Source of the DNA: Craspedostauros australis | Taxonomy: Eukaryota > Bacillariophyta > Bacillariophyceae > Mastogloiales > Achnanthaceae | Direction of reading: 5' to 3' | Assembly (NCBI GenBank): GCA_026770025.1 | Contig: JAMXDE010000023.1 | Coordinates: forward strand, 372,001-436,000 | DNA length: 64,000 nucleotides | In this document: in pieces, positions 1 to 11,255 of the stretch | Position numbering within the stretch: the first letter of the stretch is position 1 | Layout: each line of letters starts with the position of its first letter | Notes under the pieces: generated by a model | The model's input: the letters and a program-made list of their open reading frames with translations, nothing else | The model's database searches: none | Told to the model about the DNA's origin: nothing | Position numbers and translations under genes: made by a program

Positions 1-901
1 TATACGTATTGCGGGAGAGTATGGTAGAATGTCTCATTCATCGACAGTCAGTCACCGATCAAATGGGATTTAGCAGACGAAGCGCGTTTGGACAGCTCAG
101 ACTGCCATGCTCTTTCTGCTGTGCTCTGCATTGATCTTCCTTCATCCAGATACGCATCTTGCTTGCGCCGTCCGTGTTGACCAGCATGTCGGCGACACCT
201 CCAAAGAGCTGTTGCGAAGAATTGTCTCCTGGATGGAATTCGAGTATGTGATGGCAACAGAGGTTTCGACATTCGGCATCGAAGAGAGGTCTGTTGACGA
301 AGTCAGTTGCAGTTCATCAAAGAGGTTGCCGTATAGTTGCGATATTACACAGAATAGCGGACATTATGCGGCATTGTTCGATTTCGGATTCACATGATCG
401 TACTTCAGTTAGCAGTAGTGCGCATATCGGACATCGTTTGTTTCGCAGTCATCCAATGTTGGTCCTACATCATGTTCGTTTGTTCGTTAATTGAATACCT
501 GTTTTAGCCCGGATTCCTGGTTTCGAACTGCTGTCCGAAGTGGGATGTGCATCGTGGTCTCCACAACAACAACCGCATCCACACGATCTCAGGTGTGCAT
601 TGATGAAGTTTCTCGTCGTCGCCAACTGTAACAAAAGCAGTTGGAAACAGTCCCTGCCTCTGTGTTGTACTTCCTACACAACTCGTTTCATTGATGAGCC
701 GAGCATTTGCTGTACTGACTACAAAGACAGCAATGTATCCTGGTTGGTATATTTGATTTTTATACTGTTTATGGGTAATGGTCATATACAATTCATGTAT
801 TGGTCAAGTTTGGTTTGACGTTGATTCATTCCTAATGTTGCTGTGGCAGCATGAATGCATGCTGCCACAGGGACGACACGGGTCTCGTCCGTTCCTGCTT
901 G
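1..901. other. Intergenic, no supported gene
   Basis: Only short overlapping open frames with no recognisable domain are present. The one distinct structure is the 30-nt palindrome at 841-870, which lies just beyond the 3' end of the minus-strand gene that stops at 902. Confidence 0.5.
841..870. repeat. Perfect 12-bp inverted repeat, 6-nt loop
   Basis: CTGTGGCAGCAT at 841-852 is followed by a six-base spacer and its exact reverse complement at 859-870. It starts 31 bp downstream of the stop codon of the minus-strand gene, so it could form a hairpin in that gene's 3' UTR. It could also be a small relic of a mobile element. The pairing is seen directly; the role is not known. Confidence 0.85.
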
Positions 902-3133
902 TCACTTGTCCTTGTCCTTCTTGTGCTCGTCGGTGTTCCGTGTTGCCGCGGCCGCGGCTGCCACTGCCGCCGCGTTCTGCGCGACGCTTCTAGTGAAGGG
1001 CGCACCGAATGCGTTTGCATTGGGTGCGCCCCGCTTCTTCTTATCCTGCAACATGTTCTTCTTAGGCAAAGCAGTGCCAGGTTCATCCTTGTTGCAGCTG
1101 TCCTCTTCCTTGCCTGTTGGCACTCTGGTGGTTGCCGGTGCCACTGTCTTCTTGGAGGATGCTTTTTTTTCGACCGTCGCTTTGGCCTTTTTGCTTGATG
1201 CACTCGTTGGAGGCGGTTTTGCCTTTGGCTTCATTTCCTCATCGGATGAAAGGTCGATGCTCACAACTTCACGTGGCTTCTTCCGATGCGCATCATTGCC
1301 GGATGCTTCATCCCTGGCCTTGGTGAGAGCGCACCGCTTCTCGCGACGACGGCCCTTGCGTCGTCGCTTTGCCTCCTCCTCACCCTCCACCTTGACCCTC
1401 ACATTGGCGGATGCCACCATGAGTGGCGCGGAGCTCACTGTTGGCGGTGGACTTGGGGTGTCGGTGTTCGATGCGTTGCTGTCGTCCCCGTCGCCATCGA
1501 TGACGAAGGCGGTGTCTTCGCCTTTGCCATCTCTGAGGAGCCTTGGCGGTGCCGTCTTGGGCGTCCCCGAGTTGTGGGCCACGGTGGTTTGGCCCATGTA
1601 GCCTGGGATGGTGTCGGATGGATGGCACATGGGGCTTGGGACACGGGGGTACGACATGAAGCGCTGGCCATTGTCCTGCGTTGAGGTAGGACATGGCCAT
1701 GGTGTCGGTGGTTTCGTGTTTTGTGTTTGTGGTTGTGCGGTATGTTGTGTTTTGTGTTTTGTGTTGGGAGTTGGGAGTTGTGATGGTGAATGCGTTTGTG
1801 GCGCGAAGAATTAAATACGCAGAAACGACTGTGTCAGTTGTGGTTGGCTCTGTGTGGGCAAACAACGAATTGTGGTGGCGTGCAACTTACAGGCACCATC
1901 GAGTGCAGATGAAGACGAGGTGACAACGTGGGATGAGGCAAGTGGTGGAATGGCAGAGCAGGTGTGTCAGCGGATTTGTCAGCGATGGGGAGGTTCTGGT
2001 CTGCCATTTCCACGGAAGTGGCTGGGACAGGCATCGGATTCTCAGGGTTCGACTCCACCATGCGGACAATTAGCATGGGCACATGCGAAAAGGTCCGTTG
2101 ATTGTTGTGTAAAACGCGAGGGCACAAGAACGTGCAGCCAGTGATGACCCGGTCAGTGGTCTCCTTGAAGCCGCCGTCGACATGGAACGGGAGTTTCTCT
2201 TTGTGTACGCGACTGTATGCCGGATCGGAATGTTCGAACCTTTTCACGGAGCGCGCGTAGCCCTTTGCGCGAGCCTCTTGGAGCTCGTAGTTGGACAGTT
2301 TGTTGGGGTTGCTGGTGTTGTGCAGTTGCAACAAGTGCCGGTCCTGCACCACAGTGTGCAGGAAGGACTTGTTCTCCTTCACAGTCACGCACAAGAAGGA
2401 GTCACTCCCCACACTGATAATTTTGCCCTCAATGTCGTCGGAACACGCGCCAGCAGGCAACACGAAGTCCACTTGCAGGACACTTCTTCCGCCGTAGCCT
2501 TGATAGTGATGGCGAATGCCGGGGAGACCGATGCTTGGATTGGTGTCGACCCAGTCGGCCACGCGTTGGTGTTTGGTGTTTGCGTGTGTGTGATCCGGAG
2601 TCACAGCAGCCACAGTGTTCGCCTTGGGTGCGGGAATGGCACGTGTTGGAGTGGTGGGTGGTGGGCGGATCACTGGTTTTGGGGTGGTGGCGGTTGTCAT
2701 TGGTGGTGCGTCGGCGATAACGTCGGATGCTTTTGTCAGAAATGCCTCAACAGGCATATATGGTTGTTTTTTGTTTTGCTGCGCCAAAATGTCACCTTGT
2801 TCTACCATTTGGTTGAGCGAAGGTGGGTTGAACGGGTTTTGTGAGCCTGTCAACTCAACAAACAAGGGTGAGGAAGGTTGCGGAAATATCAGTTTGATTA
2901 TTGCAAGGGAATGAGGAGACATCGCAGTGTATGCACAGGTACTTACGAGCATGCTCCGCCATCTTATCCTTCAAGCGCTTGATTGCACGCTTGATCTGCT
3001 CCAACTCGTAGATTTCGAACTCCTTGTAGGACCGTTTGACTTCGTCAGGAGAAATGTTTGGGGAAATTTCGCCTGCGATCATGCGTCGACGAAGGTCTTT
3101 CGCAGCCTCTGACTCGGAATTCCAGCGTGGCAT
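902..3133 (-). CDS. Uncharacterised three-exon protein, about 638 aa
   Basis: I do not recognise a named family. Exons, read on the minus strand, are 3133-2947, 2846-1891 and 1675-902. The introns are 100 and 215 bp, with GTAAGT donors and AG acceptors, and phases join exactly (639 codons with stop). The first ATG is at 3133; a GTG lies upstream in frame. Residues 1-62 hold a tryptophan (near PRWNSES), RRMIAGEI and a charged helix, loosely like SANT/Myb-type modules seen in algal and oomycete proteins. After a proline/threonine linker comes a compact region of about 170 residues (HHYQGYGG, VLQVDFVLP, FLCVTVKEN, FHVDGGFKE) that looks like a folded beta-rich domain. The last exon is lysine-rich and low-complexity (KRRRKGRRREKR), with nuclear-localisation-like clusters. 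A DNA- or RNA-associated nuclear protein, possibly transposon-borne, is an inference only. Confidence 0.6.
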
Positions 3134-6100
3134 ACCTGGTGCCACACCGACTCCAATTCTGCTCGATTACTGCTGTGATGATGGTTGTTTGTGGGTTGTG
3201 TTGAGCTGAGTTGTTGCTGACTATTTCAATTTTATGTGTTAGTTTCAAAGTTGGGATCGGACAGCAAAGTCCATGCTCGTACAAAGAGTCATGTGCACTT
3301 GGTACAACAGCGCTCTACCCAAGCGCACGTTCAATCCATCGCACGACAGCCTTTCGGAATTGAAGTCGCCGTGCCTTGGTTCCATCAGTGCTACGATATC
3401 TACACCCTTTGCGCCACTTGCCATTGCACGGACCAAGAATTCCCGGTGAGCGGCTGCTTGGCATCTTCCGGGATCAATACTGGTACTACTATTGTTGTCA
3501 GAAACAAATAATCGCAAAATTGACATGGTTCACCACCCAATAACCCTGTGTGTGGTGTTGGAGCAACTGTGCCAGTGAATGCAGGGCATTGTAACCATGA
3601 CTCGAAGTGGGCCAAAGTGTGCCCTGTATTCGCCATTTGACATTTGGCACGTACTTGCGACCTCATGTTGGTCACGGGACCCTGAACACAACCTCTTCTC
3701 CTGTCCAACGCGGACTGGACGCCCGATTCTCGGTGGCCGCGCGCAGAGAGACAAACAGAGAGACGAGCTTGACAGAAATGCCCCCTTGCATTTGCAAAAC
3801 ACATGGTTGTGGGATGTTGCCGGCGAGAAGATTGGCGAATGCCAAAAAGGACGCTCTGTCTTTCCCGTTTGGAGGAGCCAATGTTTGGTTGGAAGTGAAG
3901 TATGCTCACGACACCGCACAGACCAGCCACATGCGCAATGTTTGGTCGTGGATTCCTGGCAGCATCGAAGGCGCCACTGATCTGACGCCGTCGCCATGTT
4001 TCCCCACAAGCGTTTCCCCGGACGCCCGCAACCGCCTCATGCTGGGCACCACGCCGTCGTACAGTGGGAGCGCCTATGGCACGAAGTCGATTATCTCTCC
4101 ACGGGGTTGGAGTCTCTGTGCTTGCCAAATGCATATGTTCTGCTGTCATACAAACAACGAATAATCGTGGCGGTCACCACACGTTCTTGTGACTGTGATA
4201 ATAGTGTAGCAATAACATACCCACGCATAGCGTTCGACGCTCGTGCCGGTAGCATATTCTATGTGCGAAACATAATCGTCTTTCGCCAACAGCAGTTAGT
4301 ATAGCAACCGCCACCAGTGTCCGTTATCATCAAGCCAGTGGCAAGTTGATATACAGTGATGTTGGATAGTGGCTGTTTGCTGATTTGTGCCGATTGGACG
4401 TGCGTGTACTGTCGGTGCTGTATGTCTCATGAACGCGCTGCGTGGGGACCACGATGTCGCTGCAACATCCGACCAAAGTCGTACCTCCGTCGTATCATGT
4501 CATCCCAACAACCAACCTACGTCATCTGACGTCCGATCAATGTTTGACCGATGTTTGACTGAAGTGAAGGTGAAGTATGACATTGCGGTGGCAGGGTTTT
4601 CCACGTTTCGAAGGCTCAACTTGCCACCCCCCTCTGCAGTCACTGAGTATGATTAGCTTGCAACTAGACACATAGAATGACCAAAAGAGGCCTCCCCTAT
4701 CACGTAATGGCGCTTTTGTTGCCATTAATATTATAACTATCTCTACAGAGGGTGTCTAAATTTGCGTGATTAGCCTTACTCCTAGCAAAAATGTCAATAA
4801 CGGTTGTAACATGTCATACATACATCATACTGATGTATGATGTTTGTCTGCTGATTGCATACTGACGTCGGATGTTGATCAGCTTGGTGCGCACGCTGGT
4901 CCGACCAATGTCGTACGACGTCGACTGGACCTCATAGCGACGTGACTGTTTGCCACAACAACGCACTTGTGTCTGTCTTGTGCGGAAACATCTCTGCATA
5001 CACAACTCGACTAAGCACGAGGACGTTCATCGTCCACGTGCCAACGAACAATGTTGTTCTGATGTGAGAAATGTTTGTTCTAGTGCACGCCAAATGGGCA
5101 CAAAAGGTAACCCCTTATAATCTGTCCTGGTTATATATAACAATGATATATATCAGGAAGCCGGTATCGAATGAGAACGTCTGCATGCGGTTCGGTACCA
5201 CCATGTAGTCCTGGCCAAACCAAAGAAGCACCTTTGCTTCATCTCCACGGCAAGGTCAACCCAGTCGATCTATATCAACAGTCATAGGTCGGTCGTGGTG
5301 GGCTATCCCAGATGTTTGCGTGTCGAAGATGCGCCAATAGGAGCAGTTGAATAGGACCTGCGTACCTCTGGTGGCAACGTACTTCGTGTTGTCGCATGGA
5401 GTGTCTACATATGGTTTATGCGACGCGCACGAGCAGTGCGACCACGACCAACATCTATCCCCATCGACTTACTAGTTCGGTTCTACCACGAACAAGATGT
5501 ACCACCAAGATTCAACTGTGACCCCATCTCACCAATCCTTAGTGCATGATTCATGATGATGCCGCGAAACGACATTCTAGGATGACATGTATCCGTGAAG
5601 ACACCACGATCAACACCAAGATGCATGCAATGATGCAATGGGGCCTCCACAACCTTTCGTACGTCGGAGGTGAAAATGCCTGGTGCCGATCCTTAGGTTG
5701 GCGAAGGTCGCTACCAACGAATGTCTACATTACTGCATTCAAATGATAGAGCCATGGTAGTTGTGATGATAATCTCAATAGTTCAACTTACACGTGCTAT
5801 AATCCATTCTGATGCAAGCATTTCACGAATACGGTACTGCTCTGCATATGCATGTCTTTCTGTAGAGGCGCGGGGGTTGCTTCACAAGCACGATCCGATT
5901 GCACAACGATCCGTATTCCGTTCAGTTTGCATGTTCTCCTATTGGTACGGTTCAGTACTACGTGCCTATTCCAACAACGATAATGTGCGCCCCCTCGGAG
6001 GTACACGATGACTTGTCGCCACAACATGAAAATGGCGGCAGCACGGGCCGTCCAAGCGCAATCAGCTTGTGTCGATCCATCAACAGAAACGGATTTTGTC

Positions 6101-6423
6101 TATGAGCGCGTGCTGCTTTCCGCTTTTCTTGTGTGATGGTGTAACTGTCGTGTCCTCGCGCATGGGTGTCGCAGATGCATACCATGGTTTGCGGTATCGG
6201 TACCGGCACCGGTAGAACGGACAAGACGCTGTAGGCAGTGTGTAAGCAGCGACGGAACAAGTGTACTTCCAATGTGACCAAGGCAGCTGCCTTCCTACAA
6301 CCCAGCATTGCGGGAAATGCACACCTCATAATCTACTTGTTGAGTTGCACATACCGCTGTTCCTGGTAACTACATCCGAGCGCTCTTCCACACACACGGT
6401 AACGCCCACAACAAGCGCAGGTC
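3134..6423. other. Long gene-poor stretch with unresolved ORFs
   Basis: No gene can be supported. Two frames have somewhat protein-like composition: 3245..3526 on the minus strand (contains GAKGVDIVALMEPRHGDF) and 3607..4164 on the plus strand. Neither shows a domain I recognise. The part from about 4300 to 6000 is rich in short AT palindromes, such as GTTATATATAAC near 5131, and in repeated GTTTGACCGATG-like words near 4540. That is the texture of decayed transposon DNA next to the Harbinger gene. Confidence 0.4.
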
Positions 6424-7535
6424 ATGCAGGCATCTCCACACACCGTTGAGGCCAATCACTTTGCTGTGTTGGGTTTCGGTCTCCTCGGTAGTCATGTGGA
6501 GCACAGAAATGTTGCCGATCTCACCGGGTACGCGAATCGCCACTACTACTCGGTGTTCGGTACAAGTCACGAGGTGATTCACCTTGTGTGGAATGAGTTG
6601 GCGGCTTGCGGCGTCCTCACCAAATACACTAAGCCGAAGCATTTGCTCTGGGTTTGCGCATTCCTGAAGACCTATGGAACAGAGAACGCAATGTCGGTCA
6701 TGCTGCGATGCAGTGACTCCAGCTACCGCAGGTGGGTCTGGGCTATGCTCGGCATGATATTTCGCATCCGGTCAAAGGTGGTAAGTACAACGCGTGATTC
6801 CCCGTGACTGATACATTGATGGAGGAACCACAGTCAATCAAATCATGCACCCGATCAAAATGTCCCTCACCCAGTCTCACTGTTGTTCTCCATTCTGTCA
6901 ATTGCCGCTTTCGCACAAACAAGATTTGCTGGGAGAACCGGAAGCAAGGAACAACAGCCAACACCCGAGGTTTTGTCACCGTCGACGGAACCGACTTCAG
7001 AATCAAGGAGCCAAAACCATTCAATCCCAAATGGTACTCCTTTAAATTTAAAAGCGCGGGTGTGCGCTACGAGGTTGCTGTTTCCCTCGCAAAGGGTGAC
7101 ATCGTTTGGGCAAATGGCCCGTATCCTTGTGGTCTGTTCAATGACCTCCAAATTTACCGCTTCGGTCTCAAACGGGTCATGGAGGAGGACGAATTCGTGG
7201 TGGCCGACAGAGGCTACCAAGCGGATGACCAAGTGCTCGGACCAACCACTCTGACGGATGGAATTTGTCGAGCGCGTCATGAAACAGTCAACAAACGATT
7301 CAAAAATTGGAATTGCATGCGTCAACCGTGGCGACACGATCGCGACAAACACTTTTTGGCGTTCAACGCTGTGTTGGTGTTCACCCAGGTGGAGCTTCGA
7401 ACCGGTTTTCCGTTGTTCGACCTGAACGACGCTCTCGCAAACTCCATCCAGCGCCGAATCGCTGCGTATGAGACCGGCAGGCACTTCGGATGGCAAATTC
7501 TGCACCCACCTCCCAATACCGCCACTAATTATTAG
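6424..7535 (+). CDS. PIF/Harbinger-type DDE transposase, two exons
   Basis: Exon 1 is 6424-6780 and exon 2 is 6924-7535, giving about 322 residues. The 143-bp intron has a GTAAGT donor and an AAG acceptor and keeps phase 0, joining RSKV to ICWENRK, a typical join in this family. Catalytic residues of the DDE_Tnp_4 fold are visible: the first Asp in VTVDGTDFRI (about residue 140), the second in VVADRGYQ (about 213) and the Glu in RHETVNKRFKNW (about 239). The N-terminal part (YYSVFGTSHEVIHLVWNEL, LLWVCAFLKTYGTENAM) matches the region before the catalytic core in Harbinger proteins. The reading frame is unbroken, so it may be active or recently active. I could not find its terminal inverted repeats or a Myb-like partner ORF nearby. 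An additional upstream exon is possible. Confidence 0.85.
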
Positions 7536-9402
7536 CCAACGTGAAGATCCAGTACACATACGAATGCCTTCTCTGTCTACAATCATTGTTAGCATCCTTT
7601 GTTGCCAGAGGTTGACGAGCAAAAACATGTATTGACATCACCGACTACTCCTGACCTGCCGCCATTGCTGATGCAGCGACATGCACCGGGGAATGTTGAT
7701 CTTGTCTGTCCAACCTACATGCGGATGGAGTTAATTGAACACACAATGACACTGCGACCGTGTACGTATACATGCGTTCCATACAACGGAATGGCAACAA
7801 CAGAAGAGGGCGCCGCGCCAGGCTTTCTCCGATAAGTTGTGGAGGCGACGTCTGGAAACGACACGGCATGACCACCTCCCCCACACGGCATCAGCCATTT
7901 TAGTGGAAACATATGAAGCAAAAGCCCGCGAACCGAAACTGTCTTTCGCTCACTGCCCCACACTGGCGCAGCGATAATAGGATATTGCATTTACGCTGAC
8001 GTGCACAACCACCCCTGGAATGACAAGTGTATTGAAAACGAACATCGGCGCCCAGCCGCAGCGATGTGCCTATGGTTGCTTACCTCCCCCAACAACACGC
8101 TCGCGATGTACTAGCAGGGCCAATTCATGATGCTCCAAACACCGCAAAGATGAATCCCTTCTGTCACAAGAAGACGCCGTGAACCATTATGAGGCTTATG
8201 ATGATCCCCACCATACCTCTACCTGTGCTTGAATTTGCCTTCCTCTTGCAGATTTGGATGTAAAGCAAGGACAAACACGGTCTGCCATAGTGGAACGCAA
8301 AGGCGCACCGAGACAGGGGCCAACCGGACCGGCACGTGCAACCGTGAAGACTATCTTTGCCGCCAGTCAAGGGACACATTCGTAGGACAGTGAATCATGG
8401 AACTTTGCAGTTGAAACCACCTCGAAGGGACGAAATGGCTGTTGTTGGGATTATGATTATCTGAAGTCAAGCTTGGTTGTCGTAGCGATATGACAGTCGC
8501 TTTTGTAACACACACACTGAAGGTAGTGACATGCCGGAACAAAAGGAGCCTCCTCTGCTGTAACAAACAGGGCCAGTGATATCACCATATTCCGGGACTG
8601 ACAGATACGGTAGCATGCCATTGGAAGGAGCAAGGAGGAACGTCCCTCGGACAACCCCCTGGCCAAGCAAGAGCCCAATCACATGGGAGAACGTTGGAGA
8701 AACGCGTGGCCAAGGGGGAAATTCCAAACCATAGGTGTCCCAACATAGTGCAACCGAAGTCGACGTAAGGGTGCCAGTTGTCCGTTGGACGAAGGCTGAT
8801 CCAACGATACACCCACATTGATGATCCCCGCTTCACAGTATAAGCATCACTCCATGCAATTTGATGGTGGAGGAACATGCGATTGAAGTATGCTTTTAAC
8901 GTGGAACAGTGCAGTCAAGTGCGTGCCTAAGTATGATGTACACCTTCGTGCTAATCGAATTCGGCACTGCGTTTTCAGAAGTCTAACTTTGGGTAGACTT
9001 CAGGTCGACATTGGTCGTCTGTCGTGCATACGTCAGGTTCTTGAGCATACCGAAGTTTTCGGTGTGATTTCCAACTATACGGCAACCTCCAAAAGAACAG
9101 ACTACTTTCCACTTAGTGTGTCCCATGTCGCACAATGAAATTGTGTCTTCGCGCTATTTTGGGGCGAAAACCTTCCATCTAACCAAACATCATTTCTTCA
9201 TCCTACACCTCAAGCTGATCAACTCGCAATGCAGACTTTTCAAAATAACAAATAGCACAACTCAAGATCAGCACAACAATCCTAATCTACTCATTGTCAC
9301 CTACAACAATCTTCCCAGATGGTCATCCCTTGCCAACTGCATCCCCAGCTTCATCTGAGCTGGCGGTTGGCTAGGCCTTCCCTTCCGGATTGTGTCACAG
9401 CG
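7536..9402. other. Gene-poor region between two transposons
   Basis: Only short ORFs in all frames, none with a recognisable domain. The stretch probably contains the 3' end of the Harbinger element, but no matching inverted repeat was found by eye. The four bases at 9403-9406 (TTAC) are the left target duplication of the next element. Confidence 0.4.
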
Positions 9403-9406
9403 TTAC

Positions 9407-9573
9407 GAGCCCCCCGAGTGAGTCGACCTGCACTTTGTCCTGGGACTCAACACCTTTTTTCTCGGATATCCAAACAAATCACATATTCATAATCCCCATA
9501 TTCTAAAACCAAATGCTGATTCAAATCACTTTCCGGTTAGACCTTATTTTAAGTTTTATGGGCCCATCAAGGT
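9407..9573 (+). repeat. Left terminal inverted repeat, 167 bp
   Basis: Aligned by eye with the reverse complement of 15323-15489, this arm has the same length and only about ten mismatches, the first 70 or so bases being identical. It is directly preceded by TTAC, the left copy of the target duplication. Confidence 0.93.
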
Positions 9574-9771
9574 GCTAATTTTTAGACTGCTTTAGGGACT
9601 CAGCCTTTGACAGCCGACTACATCGATCCAATTTAACCCTTTGCTGTTCTTTGTTTCAGCAAGTTTGTTCCGATTTTGAATTGTTTAGTCTCTTTTTCAG
9701 GTGTTCGGATGAGACCATCCAACAGTCCATCCACAATAGCACTAGTAGTAGAATGTTGGGGGAAGCGGTGA

Positions 9772-10755
9772 ATGCGCTTTTACATGCATTCAACCATGTG
9801 CTCGGACGATCCGTCATCGACGTCACGAAATTGGATACTTCGTCATGCAACACCAATGATATCACGATGCGCAACATCATCAGGTCTGCTTCGTCGTGGC
9901 GAAGTGGTTGAGCGGGGTTGGTACTCCTCGAGTGTTTTATGTTGTGCTCCTTTTGGACAGTCAGTACAATTCTTGGTAAATCTCCACATCCCCCAATATG
10001 TGAGGCTGGTTGAGAGTGGCAAACTCGACACACCAACATGGAAGTGGAGCCACACCAAAAAACATCCACAATGGCCGTCGAACGGTATGCTTGGCGCCGC
10101 AACAACCAGCCGGCCAATTCAAGATTCAAGCATATCTCCGTCACCGCCATGCAACCTTTGGTGGGTGGACGAGCGGAGGCGGGAAGAGGGGTTGATTTGG
10201 GGCCGTCGTAGGCCCCAGAAATACGATCACAATTTGGCTCCAAATCGGCTGGTTGGTTTTGGCCTGTGTGTGGCACACACAGGTCATATCAGCGCCTATG
10301 GATGCGCAAGATGCCTCAAGGAGGCCAAGATGAAGGCACCCTCAAAGTTGGAGGGTCGCGGAGCACCGGGAAGGTGTCCGCGCGGAGGCAAAGGTGGTTT
10401 TGAGGAGTTTTGGTTGGGGCTCGCCTGGCACCGGTCGCGTGGCTTTGGCTGTGAGGGGCGATGGGACGACGCCCCTCAATCGCAAAGCCACCCATACAAG
10501 GTGCGTGCGACATCAATTGAAGATGCACGTCGTGAAGTGTGCGCCATGGATATGGTCTACAAGAGGCTGCAGCTGACCATATCTGCAGAATGGTCGTTGT
10601 TGGTGGGAGCAGAAAATGCACCACCACATCATCATATGGAGGTGTACCACGTCGGCCATGCACTCCCAGCCCATTCTGGATGCATCCGCGTGTCGCCATG
10701 GAGTGTGGGAATGCACGAGGAGCGCTTGGAGGGGCTGAAAGGGTCATATGGATGA
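9772..10755 (+). CDS. Possible second ORF of the TIR transposon
   Basis: An ATG-initiated frame of 327 codons runs opposite to the transposase and lies wholly inside the element. It has no recognisable domain, is rich in Trp, His, Arg and Gly, and crosses the hairpin-rich block. Competing minus-strand frames (9656..10276 and 10316..10774) are open over the same DNA. It could be an accessory protein of the transposon or just a chance open frame in G/C-structured DNA. I favour the latter slightly. Confidence 0.22.
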   Translation: MRFYMHSTMCSDDPSSTSRNWILRHATPMISRCATSSGLLRRGEVVERGWYSSSVLCCAPFGQSVQFLVNLHIPQYVRLVESGKLDTPTWKWSHTKKHPQWPSNGMLGAATTSRPIQDSSISPSPPCNLWWVDERRREEGLIWGRRRPQKYDHNLAPNRLVGFGLCVAHTGHISAYGCARCLKEAKMKAPSKLEGRGAPGRCPRGGKGGFEEFWLGLAWHRSRGFGCEGRWDDAPQSQSHPYKVRATSIEDARREVCAMDMVYKRLQLTISAEWSLLVGAENAPPHHHMEVYHVGHALPAHSGCIRVSPWSVGMHEERLEGLKGSYG

Positions 10756-10783
10756 GGTATGGATCCGTATCCATACCGCATCC
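10199..10783. repeat. Cluster of hairpins inside the TIR transposon
   Basis: At least eight inverted repeats with short loops lie in about 585 bp. They are 10199-10216 (GGGGCC / GGCCCC), 10263-10283 (10-bp perfect arms, 1-nt loop), 10313-10325, 10338-10356 (ACCCTC / GAGGGT), and 10357-10382, directly abutting the previous one. Then come 10439-10491 (outer GTGGCTTTG / CAAAGCCAC, inner GAGGGGCG / CGCCCCTC), 10550-10582 (ATATGGTC / GACCATAT) and 10750-10783 (15-bp arms, one mismatch). All pairings were read by eye. The block might encode a structured RNA, hold transposase-binding sites or be a nested element. Confidence 0.7.
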
Positions 10784-11255
10784 GGATTGACAACGTTTTT
10801 TGGCAATTGCTCTGTTTCAGTGTGTGGCTGCATTGCTGCATGCAGAGCCAATGTCTGTGGCCAGCCTTCATGGAGTGGATAGCTGGGGGGTATTCAGAGC
10901 GAATGGTATGCACAGTTTGCTGAAATACAAGGATGATGATAATGATCATGTGTGCTCATTGGAGGGCAACATTGTGGCATCAGCATTTTTTCCCGAATCC
11001 GCCACACAAAACACAGCAAACCAACATGACTTCCAAAATATTTTCTATACTCATTTAACTTCAATATTCTGATAAACCGATAATCATGCGTATTAATGCA
11101 ATGTTTAGATTTAATTGTAAGCGATGTGTTGTTGAGATATGGCATGACAAGCAGATATTGGATGTGTTTTTGGATGGCCTCTAGACTCGTTGTAGTAGCA
11201 TGGTCTGCCACCCACAAAACTCCACAACTCGTGTTATCGCGGCGATGCACATCCA

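Noticed and set aside
4813-4845. Short palindrome around ACATCATAC / TGTATGATGT
   Set aside because: Small AT-rich hairpin with no neighbouring feature; likely chance in AT-rich relic DNA.
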